NCBI GenBank assembly: GCA_019454185.1
Contig: CP075368.1
Span: forward strand, 2,831,649-2,895,648
Source of the DNA: Phycisphaeraceae bacterium
Lineage (GTDB): Bacteria > Planctomycetota > Phycisphaerae > Phycisphaerales > UBA1924
DNA: 64,000 nucleotides
Direction of reading: 5' to 3'
Within the stretch, counting starts at the first letter, position 1. Each line of letters opens with the position of its first letter. The position numbers and the translations under genes were made by a program. Shown piece after piece: positions 8,155 through 15,547 of the stretch. The notes under the pieces are model-generated. The model was given only the letters and a program-made list of their open reading frames with translations, did not search any database and was not told where the DNA came from.

Positions 8155-9381
8155 ATGCATCTTCAATCCACACAGCGTGTTCCGGCCTTTGAGGAGCATC
8201 TGACGACGGCGTTCCAGCGTGTGCGTCGATCGATCGGAAGCGTCCTGGATGCCGCGTTGCTGGACGCCGCGGAGCCGCAGGAGATGGCTCGGCGCCTGGG
8301 CGTGAATCGCAATCTGACCTGGAAGGTGTCGAAGGTGCTCGGGGGGAATGATCTGTATCAGTCGCTCCAACACCTGCCGGGTGCAGAGGGGATTGAGATC
8401 CTTCTGAAGGCGGCACGGAAGGCGGGGGTGGCCGAGACGCTGCTCGAGAGCGTGCGCGAGGCGCAGCGCGACTTTGACAAGGTGGTGGAGATCCACACCG
8501 GCGATCGCGCAACACTCGACCTGATTCTGGACAGCATGGGCAGCGCGGGAGCGGGCGAGCGTCTGGAGCACAGCCGGAAGCTGGCGTTCCGTGGGAACAG
8601 CGGCGTGTGGGGGTTGCAGGCGCGCGTTCGATGCACGACATCGTTCATCGCGCCGAACCGCGAGAACCCTGACCTGCTCGACCTCGGGCTGGTGGGTGGG
8701 CTTGTGGATGTCAGGAGATTGCGGGCCAACATCCGGTGGCCGCTCTTCCGTCCATCCTTCTATAACGATGACGGCACGCCCGCGTCCAACGCCCCGGGCG
8801 AGCGAGCACTGGACCCCGCGTACGCCGACTCACCCGGCCCGAAACTGCTCGGGGCATTCTGCTCGCCCAACATGCCGGAGGTCCACGCCTCGAAGACGCG
8901 TCGCGGCTGGGTCTACGAGCTCATGGGGGGGCCGATCGGGAACACTGGTGCGTTCACGTGCTTCTTCGGGACGCTCGCACGCGGCGCCGCTTCGCGCTGG
9001 CGGACCGAACAGGACACGTTCGCCGAGCTCGGCTCACAGGCGACGATGCCGACCGAGATGATGCAGTTCGATCTGATTGCGCATCGCGATCTCGACTTTC
9101 TGATGACTCCGAGACTTCACTACATCGGGCACCTGCACGGCAACGAGCCCGGGGACATCGAGACGCACACGATCCCCGTCCACGAAAGACCGGCGGAGCT
9201 GTCGGGCGTGCCACCCGTGGTGGGGACGTCTCTTATCCCTCGCTACGACGAGATGGTGGCGTACACGATGGAGCGGGCCGGTTGGGACATGCGAGATTTC
9301 CGTGCGATCCGTCTGGCGATCAAGTACCCGCCGATGCACTCGTCGGCGGTGCTGAGGGCGGAACTGCCCCGGAAGCCATGA
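8155..9381 (+). CDS. HTH-containing protein of unknown function
   Basis: 408 residues from the ATG (a GTG at 8152 is directly adjacent). The N-terminal region carries a helix-turn-helix-like segment, EMARRLGVNRNLTWKVSKVL, followed by helical sequence to about residue 130. The remaining ~280 residues are mixed alpha/beta with no motif I can assign. This layout (HTH plus a large unknown domain) is seen in planctomycete hypotheticals. A regulatory role is inferred only from the HTH and from the palindrome upstream. No ribosome-binding site is obvious. Confidence 0.6.
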   Translation: MHLQSTQRVPAFEEHLTTAFQRVRRSIGSVLDAALLDAAEPQEMARRLGVNRNLTWKVSKVLGGNDLYQSLQHLPGAEGIEILLKAARKAGVAETLLESVREAQRDFDKVVEIHTGDRATLDLILDSMGSAGAGERLEHSRKLAFRGNSGVWGLQARVRCTTSFIAPNRENPDLLDLGLVGGLVDVRRLRANIRWPLFRPSFYNDDGTPASNAPGERALDPAYADSPGPKLLGAFCSPNMPEVHASKTRRGWVYELMGGPIGNTGAFTCFFGTLARGAASRWRTEQDTFAELGSQATMPTEMMQFDLIAHRDLDFLMTPRLHYIGHLHGNEPGDIETHTIPVHERPAELSGVPPVVGTSLIPRYDEMVAYTMERAGWDMRDFRAIRLAIKYPPMHSSAVLRAELPRKP

Positions 9382-9428
9382 GCGAGCGGCGGGGGAGTGG
9401 TCCCGGCCGAGGGCGGCGCCGCTCTCCC

Positions 9429-9434
9429 TACAAT
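9429..9434 (+). promoter_or_regulatory. Putative -10 box of dnaX giving a leaderless mRNA
   Basis: TACAAT ends 8 nt before the dnaX ATG at 9443. No Shine-Dalgarno sequence precedes the start. A transcript from this box would begin at or within two bases of the start codon. Confidence 0.45.
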
Positions 9435-9442
9435 CGCCCACC

Positions 9443-10600
9443 ATGGCCTACACCGTTCTCGCACGCCGATACCGCTCCCAGGATTTCGACTCTGTCGTCG
9501 GGCAGGAGGCGATCGCCAGGACGCTCAAGAACGCCATCGACACCGACCGCGTTGCGCACGCGTACCTCTTCTGCGGCACGCGGGGCGTCGGCAAGACCTC
9601 CATGGCGCGCATCTTCGCCAAGGCCCTGAACGGGGGCAGCCCGGAGATCGACGCGCTCATCATGCAGGGCAAGGACACCGATGTCATCGAGATCGACGCC
9701 GCGAGCAACACCGGCGTCGATAACGTCCGCGAGTTGATCGCGAACGCGGCGTACCGGCCGCTGCGCGGGCGTCTGAAGATCTACATCATCGACGAGGTCC
9801 ACATGCTCTCGAACAACGCGTTCAACGCGCTGCTCAAGACCATGGAGGAGCCCCCCGAGCACGTGAAGTTCATCCTGTGCACGACCGATGCGCACAAGGT
9901 CCCGGCGACGATCGCGTCGCGCTGCCAGCGGTTCGATTTCCGCAACATCCCCGCGTCGCAGATCGCCGAGCACCTGCGCAGCGTCGTGAAGAGCGAGGAG
10001 CGCACCGCCGAGCCCGAGCTGCTGCACGCGGTCGCGAAGCTCGGCAACGGCTCCATGCGGGACGCGCTCTCGCTGCTCGACCGGCTGATGGCATCCGGCG
10101 AGAAGAAGCTCACGGTCAGGTTGCTGGAAGAGCTGCTCGGCCTCCCCGATCGCGAGCTCACGGGAACACTCATCGATCGCATCGCCGAGGGGGACGCGGG
10201 CGAGGCCCTCAAGGCGGCGGACGCGCTGCTCTCGCGCGGGAACTCCATCGACCAGATGCTCGACGCGATTGTCGAGCGCCTGCGCGACCTGATGGTTCTC
10301 GCGGCGTGCGGCCCGGAGACCACGCTCGTGGACCTCTCCGAAGAAGCGCGCGCGGAGGAAGCGGCTCGCGCGAAGCGGTTCGATGCCGCGGGGATCGTCC
10401 ACATGATCGCGCTGTGCGAGAACGTGCAGCAGGCCGCGAAGCGTTCGTCGGCTCCGCGCGCGCTGCTTGAGGCGCTGGTTGTGCGTCTTGCGCTGACGGA
10501 GAAGCTGGCGGATGTGACCGCGGTGATCACGGCCTCGAAGTCGGTCTCCGGCGCGCAGCGTGCCGCGGAGCCAGCGGGGGCCGGCGCAAAAAAACGCTGA
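9443..10600 (+). CDS. dnaX: DNA polymerase III subunit gamma (short product of dnaX)
   Basis: 385 residues in the zero frame. The clamp-loader ATPase is clear: Walker A GTRGVGKTS (residues 45-53), Walker B YIIDEVHML, the SRC arginine-finger motif (ASRCQRFDF), then the lid and oligomerisation domains. The cysteine cluster that normally sits between Walker A and the VIEIDAAS segment is missing; the site reads ALNGGSPEIDALIMQGKD. The frame ends GCA AAA AAA CGC TGA, just after an A7 run, and the typical tau C-terminus continues in the -1 frame. This product therefore corresponds to gamma, and tau is made by frameshifting. Confidence 0.93.
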   Translation: MAYTVLARRYRSQDFDSVVGQEAIARTLKNAIDTDRVAHAYLFCGTRGVGKTSMARIFAKALNGGSPEIDALIMQGKDTDVIEIDAASNTGVDNVRELIANAAYRPLRGRLKIYIIDEVHMLSNNAFNALLKTMEEPPEHVKFILCTTDAHKVPATIASRCQRFDFRNIPASQIAEHLRSVVKSEERTAEPELLHAVAKLGNGSMRDALSLLDRLMASGEKKLTVRLLEELLGLPDRELTGTLIDRIAEGDAGEALKAADALLSRGNSIDQMLDAIVERLRDLMVLAACGPETTLVDLSEEARAEEAARAKRFDAAGIVHMIALCENVQQAAKRSSAPRALLEALVVRLALTEKLADVTAVITASKSVSGAQRAAEPAGAGAKKR

Positions 10601-10650
10601 CGGCGGTCGGAGCGGGTGAGGCGTCGCCTCCCGTTCGCTCCGCGCCGCCG
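10588..10650 (+). promoter_or_regulatory. Programmed -1 frameshift cassette of dnaX
   Basis: The slippery sequence A AAA AAA occupies 10588-10594. After a 6-nt spacer a long stem-loop follows: outer stem CGGCGG/CCGCCG (10601-10606 with 10645-10650), a small internal loop, then GGAGCG/CGCTCC (10609-10614 with 10636-10641) and an inner GAGG/CCTC capped by CGTCG. Spacer length and stem strength match known -1 frameshift stimulators. A G5 run about 8 nt upstream could act as the Shine-Dalgarno-like element known from E. coli dnaX. Transcript slippage on A7 is an alternative. Confidence 0.8.
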
Positions 10651-11136
10651 CGAACACCGGTCCAGACGCCCCCGATCGCCTCGGCCCCCGAGCCCGCGGC
10701 ACAGGTTGAATCGCAGCAGGCGCGTGCCGATGCGAGCCGATCGCCCGGCGCGGCGGATCCGATCGGCGCGCTGCGTGCGGCGTTCCCTTCGTCGATGGCA
10801 TCGACCGCGCTCGACCAGTTGCGCGTGGCCCGCATCGAGGCCACGGAGGTCGAGCTGGTCGGGCCGATGGGAGCGATCGCCGTCTTCCGGGCCCGGATCG
10901 ATGATGTCTCACGCGCGCTCTCGGGCGCGCTCGGCCGTCGCCTCCGCGCGGTGCTCACGCCGGAGTCCGCTCCGGCCGAGGGGCCGGACTCACGCGGCGG
11001 GTCGGATTCATCGGTTACAATGGAAGCCGCGAAGGAGCACCCGCTCGTGGTCGCCGCACGAAAGGCGTTTGATGCCGACATCGTGCGTGTGGAGCCAGTC
11101 TCGAAACGCCCTGTGACACCGGAGCCGAACGCATGA
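10594..11136 (+). CDS. dnaX: Tau-specific C-terminal extension of dnaX (-1 frame)
   Basis: Read after a -1 shift at 10594, this frame is open for 180 codons: a Pro/Ala-rich linker of about 70 residues, then a folded domain from LDQLRVARIEATEVEL to EHPLVVAARKAFDADIV, which resembles the conserved end of many DnaX proteins (HPLVxxAxxxFxxxI). Tau would total about 564 residues. The stop TGA (11134-11136) overlaps the next gene's start (ATGA), indicating translational coupling and that this extension is really translated. Confidence 0.8.
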   Translation, partial: TLTAVGAGEASPPVRSAPPRTPVQTPPIASAPEPAAQVESQQARADASRSPGAADPIGALRAAFPSSMASTALDQLRVARIEATEVELVGPMGAIAVFRARIDDVSRALSGALGRRLRAVLTPESAPAEGPDSRGGSDSSVTMEAAKEHPLVVAARKAFDADIVRVEPVSKRPVTPEPNA

Positions 11137-11591
11137 ACGCCTCGAACCGCCGTCCGATGATCTCCCGCCTTGCCGTGGCTGGTTGTGTGATCGCCTGCGC
11201 GGCGGTCACGCTCGGGTCGTTGCCCGGATGCGAGAGGCCCCGTGCCAAGGCGGAGAAGATCGTGGCCGCGGGCTCGCTGATCGGCGTGACGCTTGAAGAG
11301 GGGAACAAGATCGTCGGGCATGAAGTGACGAAGCACGACGAGTTCAACTACTACTGGGACATGGGCAAGGGGAACGGGGTGATCCAGGTGCTCGTGCGGG
11401 GCGGGAAGATCGCACGCGTGGAGCATGTCGAGGCGTTCGAGGCGCGTGCCGCACGGGACAACACGCCGAGCCATCCCGGCGCCAAGAACGAGACGATCCC
11501 CACGATCGACGAATTGGAGAAGATGAACCCGCCCCAGCAGGACGGTGGCGATGGTGGCGGCACGCCGCCGCCTGTGACGACGGGCGGGTGA
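11133..11591 (+). CDS. Small lipoprotein of unknown function
   Basis: 152 residues. The N-terminus has a basic start, a hydrophobic stretch and a lipobox-like LGSLPGC, so export and lipidation are likely. The middle (GVTLEEGNKIVGHEVTKHDE, GVIQVLVRGGKIARVEH) forms a small beta-rich domain; the C-terminus is a flexible Pro/Gly/Asp-rich tail. It overlaps dnaX by four bases and is probably co-transcribed with it, but no functional link is evident. Confidence 0.65.
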   Translation: MNASNRRPMISRLAVAGCVIACAAVTLGSLPGCERPRAKAEKIVAAGSLIGVTLEEGNKIVGHEVTKHDEFNYYWDMGKGNGVIQVLVRGGKIARVEHVEAFEARAARDNTPSHPGAKNETIPTIDELEKMNPPQQDGGDGGGTPPPVTTGG

Positions 11592-11701
11592 GTGGGCAGA
11601 GCGGAAGTCGCTCGGGTGGCTTGACGCTCGAACGCCTTTTCGGTCGGTCCGTCCACGCGGTGCGGGCTCATGGCAGAGCGGGCATCATGGATCAGGTTTC
11701 A

Positions 11702-11747
11702 CGCCCGTGAGGGCGAGCGTTACGTTGCGAGTGGCTTCAGCCACTTG
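11702..11747 (-). repeat. Left REP unit (two hairpins) of the RAYT element
   Basis: Two hairpins: CGCCC/GGGCG at 11702-11715 and AGTGGCT-TC-AGCCACT at 11730-11745. The unit lies in inverted orientation to the two right-hand copies. Confidence 0.65.
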
Positions 11748-11860
11748 CTGCGGGTGTCTCTGTTGGCTTGCTTCATTCCCTGGTATCTTCCGCCCTGTGG
11801 GCGGACGGGCGGGCAGCTAGTGCACGGCCGGACATTCGCCGTTAGCCCGGGAGTTTGCTG

Positions 11861-12313
11861 ATGCCACGCGCGTGGACCCAGAACTATTACCATCTGATTT
11901 TCTCGACGCGGCACCGCAAGCCATGGATCACGCCCGATCTGGAGAGCCGTCTCTTTCCGTTCCTCATCGGCATCGCGCGTGATCTTGGATGCCAGATGAT
12001 CGCACTCAACGGGATGCCCGATCATGTACATATGGTGCTTCGGTACCCTTCACATCTGTCACACGCCGACATGGTGAGGCACCTGAAGGGCCGCTCCTCG
12101 CGATGGATCCATGAGGAATTCCCCGCGCTCGCCGATTTCGCGTGGCAGGAGGGATACGGCGGGTTCACGGTGAGCCGATCATCCCTCGACGCCGCGTCCG
12201 AGTATGTCAGGCGACAGAAGGAGCATCACGCACGCATGAGCTTCGAGGATGAGTTCATGGCCATTCTTGAGCGGCACGGCTTGCAGGTCCCGCGCGAAGA
12301 TGCACTCGGGTGA
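11861..12313 (+). CDS. REP-associated tyrosine transposase (RAYT, IS200-like)
   Basis: About 150 residues of the Y1 HUH transposase family. Diagnostic features are YYHLIFSTRHRKPWI near the start, the HUH motif in MPDHVHMVL, and the nucleophile tyrosine in SEYVRRQ near residue 115. The ATG at 11861 is chosen over the TTG six bases upstream, with GGGAG about 8 nt ahead. The gene is bracketed by palindromic REP units (one left, two right), the substrate arrangement expected of RAYTs, which spread REP sequences around the genome. Confidence 0.88.
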   Translation: MPRAWTQNYYHLIFSTRHRKPWITPDLESRLFPFLIGIARDLGCQMIALNGMPDHVHMVLRYPSHLSHADMVRHLKGRSSRWIHEEFPALADFAWQEGYGGFTVSRSSLDAASEYVRRQKEHHARMSFEDEFMAILERHGLQVPREDALG

Positions 12314-12336
12314 GTACGGACCCGACCGCCTTCTTC

Positions 12337-12462
12337 GCCGAGTGGCTGAAGCCACTCGCAACACAGCGTGCGCCCAGGGGGCGCGGACAGAAGTTGAGGA
12401 ACGAAAGCTGTGCATCCATGCCGAGTGGCTGAAGCCACTCGCAACGTGCGCCCTGTCGGGCG
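12337..12462 (+). repeat. Two right-hand REP units
   Basis: Copies at 12337-12384 and 12420-12462. Each starts GCCGAGTGGCTGAAGCCACT followed by CGCAAC, then a second hairpin (GCGCCC/GGGCGC or CGCCC/GGGCG). They are in direct orientation to each other and inverted relative to the unit left of the RAYT gene. Confidence 0.75.
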
Positions 12463-12510
12463 AAGCGGGAGTGCGGGAACGCTAGGAGGGCACTGCTTTG
12501 ATCCAGTCGC

Positions 12511-12957
12511 TCAGCTCCGCAGATACAACTCGAGGTACTGCACGGTCTGTTCGAGTTCCTGGGTGTGGACCATGTTGAGGTCGCCGATCGAGACCATGCC
12601 CACGGGCTTCTCGTCATCGACAACCGGGATATGGCGCACGTGCTTCTCGCGGATCACGGCCCGCAGCTCGTCGGCGTTCGTCTCGCGCGAGCAGCAGACG
12701 ACCCGCTTGGTCATCACGTCCGAGACGGTGGTCTGCTCGGGGTTTCTGCCCTCGGCGACGACGCGCGTCAAGAGGTCGCGCTCGGTGAAGATGCCGGCCA
12801 TCTTCCCCGACTGGCGATCGACAACGATCACGCTGCCGATGCGGTGATCGTTCATCACCTTCACCGCGTCGAGCACGCGGTCCTCGGGCGCGACGGTCAC
12901 GATGGCGGCTACGCCGCGGCCTGCCTTGTTGGTCAGCACGTCTGCAACGGTGGGCAT
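12511..12957 (-). CDS. CBS-domain pair protein
   Basis: 148 residues made of two CBS repeats (VLDAVKVMNDHRIGSVIVVD and ELRAVIREKHVRHIPVVDDE), the module that binds adenosine nucleotides and senses energy state. It has no attached enzyme or channel domain. The start at MPTVADVL is supported by GGAAGGAG about 8 nt upstream. The open frame extends much further upstream as an antisense shadow of the neighbouring aromatic-pathway gene, which should be ignored. The ligand and partner are unknown. Confidence 0.85.
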   Translation of the reverse strand: MPTVADVLTNKAGRGVAAIVTVAPEDRVLDAVKVMNDHRIGSVIVVDRQSGKMAGIFTERDLLTRVVAEGRNPEQTTVSDVMTKRVVCCSRETNADELRAVIREKHVRHIPVVDDEKPVGMVSIGDLNMVHTQELEQTVQYLELYLRS

Positions 12958-13043
12958 CCTGGGGCTCCTTCCTGGAACTCCCTCGCTCCTCCGGCCACGA
13001 GACTCTCTGCAGCGCAGTCTACCAGAAACAGGTGACGGATCCA

Positions 13044-13090
13044 AGGGGATTCTGGCATTCGGCATTCGGCATTCGCCATTGGGCATTGGA
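13044..13090. repeat. Heptamer tandem repeat GGCATTC
   Basis: GGCATTC is repeated about three times head to tail, followed by decaying versions (GCCATTG, GGCATTG). It lies in the 240-bp gap between the CBS gene and the DAHP synthase gene, which shows nothing else. Confidence 0.6.
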
Positions 13091-13196
13091 AAGTACATGC
13101 CCTCTGCCCCTCGCTTCGTCACCAATCCGCCCTGATCGCTCATCCCGCAGTCTGGCCCTTTGTCATTTGTTCTATGGCCCGTCTGCCCTCCGCGCC

Positions 13197-14618
13197 TTAC
13201 TTCCCGGCGTCTTGTGAGAGCCGCCTCGCCAGCGCGAAGGCCAGTTCGAGGGCCTGGTGGTAGTTCAGACGGGGGTCGCAGAGCGTGGCGTAGTTGGTGT
13301 GCAGGTTGTCCTCGGTGATGTCGGTTGCGCCGCCGACACACTCCGTCACGTCCTCGCCCGTCAGTTCGACGTGGATGCCGCCCATGTGGGTCCCCGCGCC
13401 ACGGAGCGCGTCGTAGGTCGTCTCGAGTTCGGCACGGATCGCGTCGAACGAGCGAGTCTTGAGCCCCGAAGCCGTCGAGACGGTGTTGCCGTGCATCGGG
13501 TCGCAGATCCAGAGCACGGGCGAACCGGCACCGCGGACACCCTCGACGAGCGCGGGGATGCGCTCGGCGGCACGGCCCGCGCCGAGGCGCGTGATCAGCA
13601 CGATCTTGCCGCGCTCGCCCGTCGGATTCAGCACCCGGACGAGGTCGCGCACATCGGCGGGCGAGGTCGCGGGCCCGATCTTGATCCCCACGGGGTTCTG
13701 GATGCCGCGGAAGTACTCGACGTGCGCGCCGTCGATCTGACGCGTGCGCTCGCCGATCCACGGCAGGTGGGTGGAGAGGTTGTAATGTCCCTCGCGGCGC
13801 GGCACGCGCCGCGTCTGGGCCGACTCGTACAGGAGACTCAGCCCCTCGTGGCTCGTGAAGAACTCGACGCGTGTCAGCTCTTCGACACGGGCCTCGCCCA
13901 GCACCTCCATGAAGCGCAGCCCGTCGGCGAGCGAGCGCGTCATCTGCTCGTACTGGGCCCGAAGGTCCGCGGGCAGCGAGGCGTGGCGCATGAACGAGAG
14001 ATCCCAGTACTCCGGGTGGTGGATGTCGGCGAAGCCGCCCTCGACCAGCGCGCGGATGAAGTTCAGCGTCAACGCCGCGTGCTGGTACGCGCGGACGAGC
14101 AGGTGCGGGTTGGGCGTCCGCGCCTCGGGTGTGAAGGGCGCGCCGTTCACGAGATCCCCGAAGTAGCTCGGGAGCGACACCCGAGCGCCGTTGATCTCGC
14201 GCGTCTCGATCGCGCTGGAGCGCGGCTTGGCGTACTGGCCCGCGAATCGCCCGATCCGGACCACGGGCTTCCGACCGCCCCAGACCAGCGCGAGCGACAT
14301 CTGCATCAGGATCTTGAGCTTGTTGGTGATCGCGCCGGGCGTGCAGTCGTCCAGCGTCTCGGCGCAGTCGCCCCCTTGCAGCACGAACCGCCTCCCCTCC
14401 TGGGCGTCGGCGATCTCCTGCTTGAGTTTCTCGATCTCCCACGACGTGACCAGGGGCGGGAGCGAGCCCAGCTTCGCGACCTCGCGCTCGACCGCGTTGG
14501 CGTCCGGGTACTCGATCCGCTGCGCCTCGACGCGGCTCCGCCACGAGTCCGGGCTCCATGGGCGTGTGCCCGCGCCCGGGGCTGCGCTCTCCGAACCCGG
14601 TTGGACTGGCGTCGTCAT
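13197..14618 (-). CDS. aroF: 3-deoxy-7-phosphoheptulonate synthase, class II
   Basis: 473 residues catalysing the first step of the shikimate pathway, condensation of phosphoenolpyruvate with erythrose 4-phosphate. It matches class II (plant/Mycobacterium type) DAHP synthases by length and motifs: WxPxSWR near the start, VLQGGDCAE, KPVVRIGRFAGQYAKPR, THLPWIGERTR, NPVGIKIGP, LWICDPMHGNT and the C-terminal TECVGGATDI. The start MTTPVQPG at 14618 is chosen over an in-frame ATG 39 codons upstream because the family begins here. It appears to be a single-gene transcription unit divergent from the histone-like gene. The symbol is by function; class II genes are named variously. Confidence 0.95.
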   Translation of the reverse strand: MTTPVQPGSESAAPGAGTRPWSPDSWRSRVEAQRIEYPDANAVEREVAKLGSLPPLVTSWEIEKLKQEIADAQEGRRFVLQGGDCAETLDDCTPGAITNKLKILMQMSLALVWGGRKPVVRIGRFAGQYAKPRSSAIETREINGARVSLPSYFGDLVNGAPFTPEARTPNPHLLVRAYQHAALTLNFIRALVEGGFADIHHPEYWDLSFMRHASLPADLRAQYEQMTRSLADGLRFMEVLGEARVEELTRVEFFTSHEGLSLLYESAQTRRVPRREGHYNLSTHLPWIGERTRQIDGAHVEYFRGIQNPVGIKIGPATSPADVRDLVRVLNPTGERGKIVLITRLGAGRAAERIPALVEGVRGAGSPVLWICDPMHGNTVSTASGLKTRSFDAIRAELETTYDALRGAGTHMGGIHVELTGEDVTECVGGATDITEDNLHTNYATLCDPRLNYHQALELAFALARRLSQDAGK

Positions 14619-14967
14619 GGTTCTCTCGAATCGACCTTCCATCGCATCGGGGTGAGGCAACAACGCCCGACACCCGGCCCGCCGGTCAGAGCGCGCACAA
14701 GAGAATGGTTGCGCGTGTGACCTCGAAGGGCGCAACTTTGGCCCGGTTTCGCATCAATCCTCTGATTTTTCCGTCTTTTCCGGTGCACTGCTCAACTCGG
14801 GGGTGCTGTGGTGACGATGGGCGAGGTCTGCCGCGGGTTATCGCGGCGACGCCGTGGGGCGTTCGAAGGTCGGCCGAGTGGCCCGGCCCGTCCCGAAGGC
14901 AGCAGTCCGAGGCCGGCGCACCAGTCGGCCCTCACGTTTGATCCCGACCGGGATCAGGAGCAAGCCA
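14619..14967. other. Divergent promoter region
   Basis: A 349-bp gap between the minus-strand DAHP synthase and the plus-strand histone-like gene. An A/T-richer island at about 14755-14790 stands out from the GC-rich surroundings and is the best place for promoters. A clear AGGAG lies at 14956-14960 before the histone-like start. No RNA gene is recognised. Confidence 0.4.
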
Positions 14968-15288
14968 ATGCCGACCCGTACCCGCCGTACCGCCCGCAAG
15001 ACGACCGCTCGCAAGAGCCCCGCCAAGCGGACGAAATCGCGCAAGACCACCGCCCGTAAGACGACCGCTCGCAAGAGCCCGGCCCGCAAGACGACGGCCC
15101 GCACGTCTTCCTGGAAGAACTCTTTCAAGAAGACGACCAAGGCCAAGAAGAGCACCGCTCGCAAGAGCGCGAAGAAGAGCACGGCCCGCAAGACGACCGC
15201 TCGCAAGACCACGGCCCGCAAGACCGCGCCCAAGACCTTCTCCTTCAACCGCTCGATCAACACCGGCGCTCGTCGTCGCGCCGCCTGA
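14968..15288 (+). CDS. Histone H1-like lysine-rich DNA-binding protein
   Basis: 106 residues, almost wholly composed of Lys, Arg, Thr, Ala and Ser in repeats such as TARKTTARKSPAK, with no globular part. It matches bacterial H1-like nucleoid proteins (Hc1-like tails) known from planctomycetes, chlamydiae and some proteobacteria. The start at 14968 follows AGGAG by 7 nt; the upstream in-frame ATG at 14854 would add an unrelated sequence. The role is presumably DNA compaction by charge neutralisation. The repeats are near-identical at DNA level, so length variation between strains is expected. Confidence 0.8.
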   Translation: MPTRTRRTARKTTARKSPAKRTKSRKTTARKTTARKSPARKTTARTSSWKNSFKKTTKAKKSTARKSAKKSTARKTTARKTTARKTAPKTFSFNRSINTGARRRAA

Positions 15289-15407
15289 GCCGCACACGAC
15301 TCCGCTCGCCCGCCCACGGATGCGCGGCGCGATGCGAAGAACATGGGTCCAGCCCCCCGCAGGGACGCAACGGCGGCTGATCCGATCTTCACAATCTATC
15401 GCACGAC

Positions 15408-15433
15408 ACGGCCGCGGCACCCCCGCGGCCGTT
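15408..15433 (+). terminator. Intrinsic terminator after the histone-like gene
   Basis: ACGGCCGCGG and CCGCGGCCGT form a perfect 10-bp stem with a 5-nt loop, followed by TTCGTCGTTTA. It separates the histone-like gene from the CRISPR leader. Confidence 0.7.
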
Positions 15434-15547
15434 CGTCGTTTAGGGAGCGGGTGGGACGACGCGGAACTTGACTGGGCAGGGGACTCGGTCAGCGTTTTTG
15501 ATTTTTGCGGCGGCCCTCGCTTGGGACTACGTCCCTTCGCTCGGGCC
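15434..15547 (+). promoter_or_regulatory. CRISPR leader-side region with hairpin at the first repeat
   Basis: This contains TTGACT at 15468-15473, a T-rich stretch (TTTTTGATTTTT, about 15495-15506) and an inverted repeat GGCGGCCC ... GGGCCGCC with an inner GGGAC/GTCCC pair, whose right arm runs into the first three bases of repeat 1 (about 15508-15550). Its position upstream of the plus-strand array makes it the candidate leader. Confidence 0.45.

Noticed and set aside
12958-14673. A 720-codon minus-strand frame covering 12511-14673
   Set aside because: Only its last 148 codons (the CBS protein) have a family match and ribosome-binding site; the rest is an out-of-frame shadow of the DAHP synthase gene.
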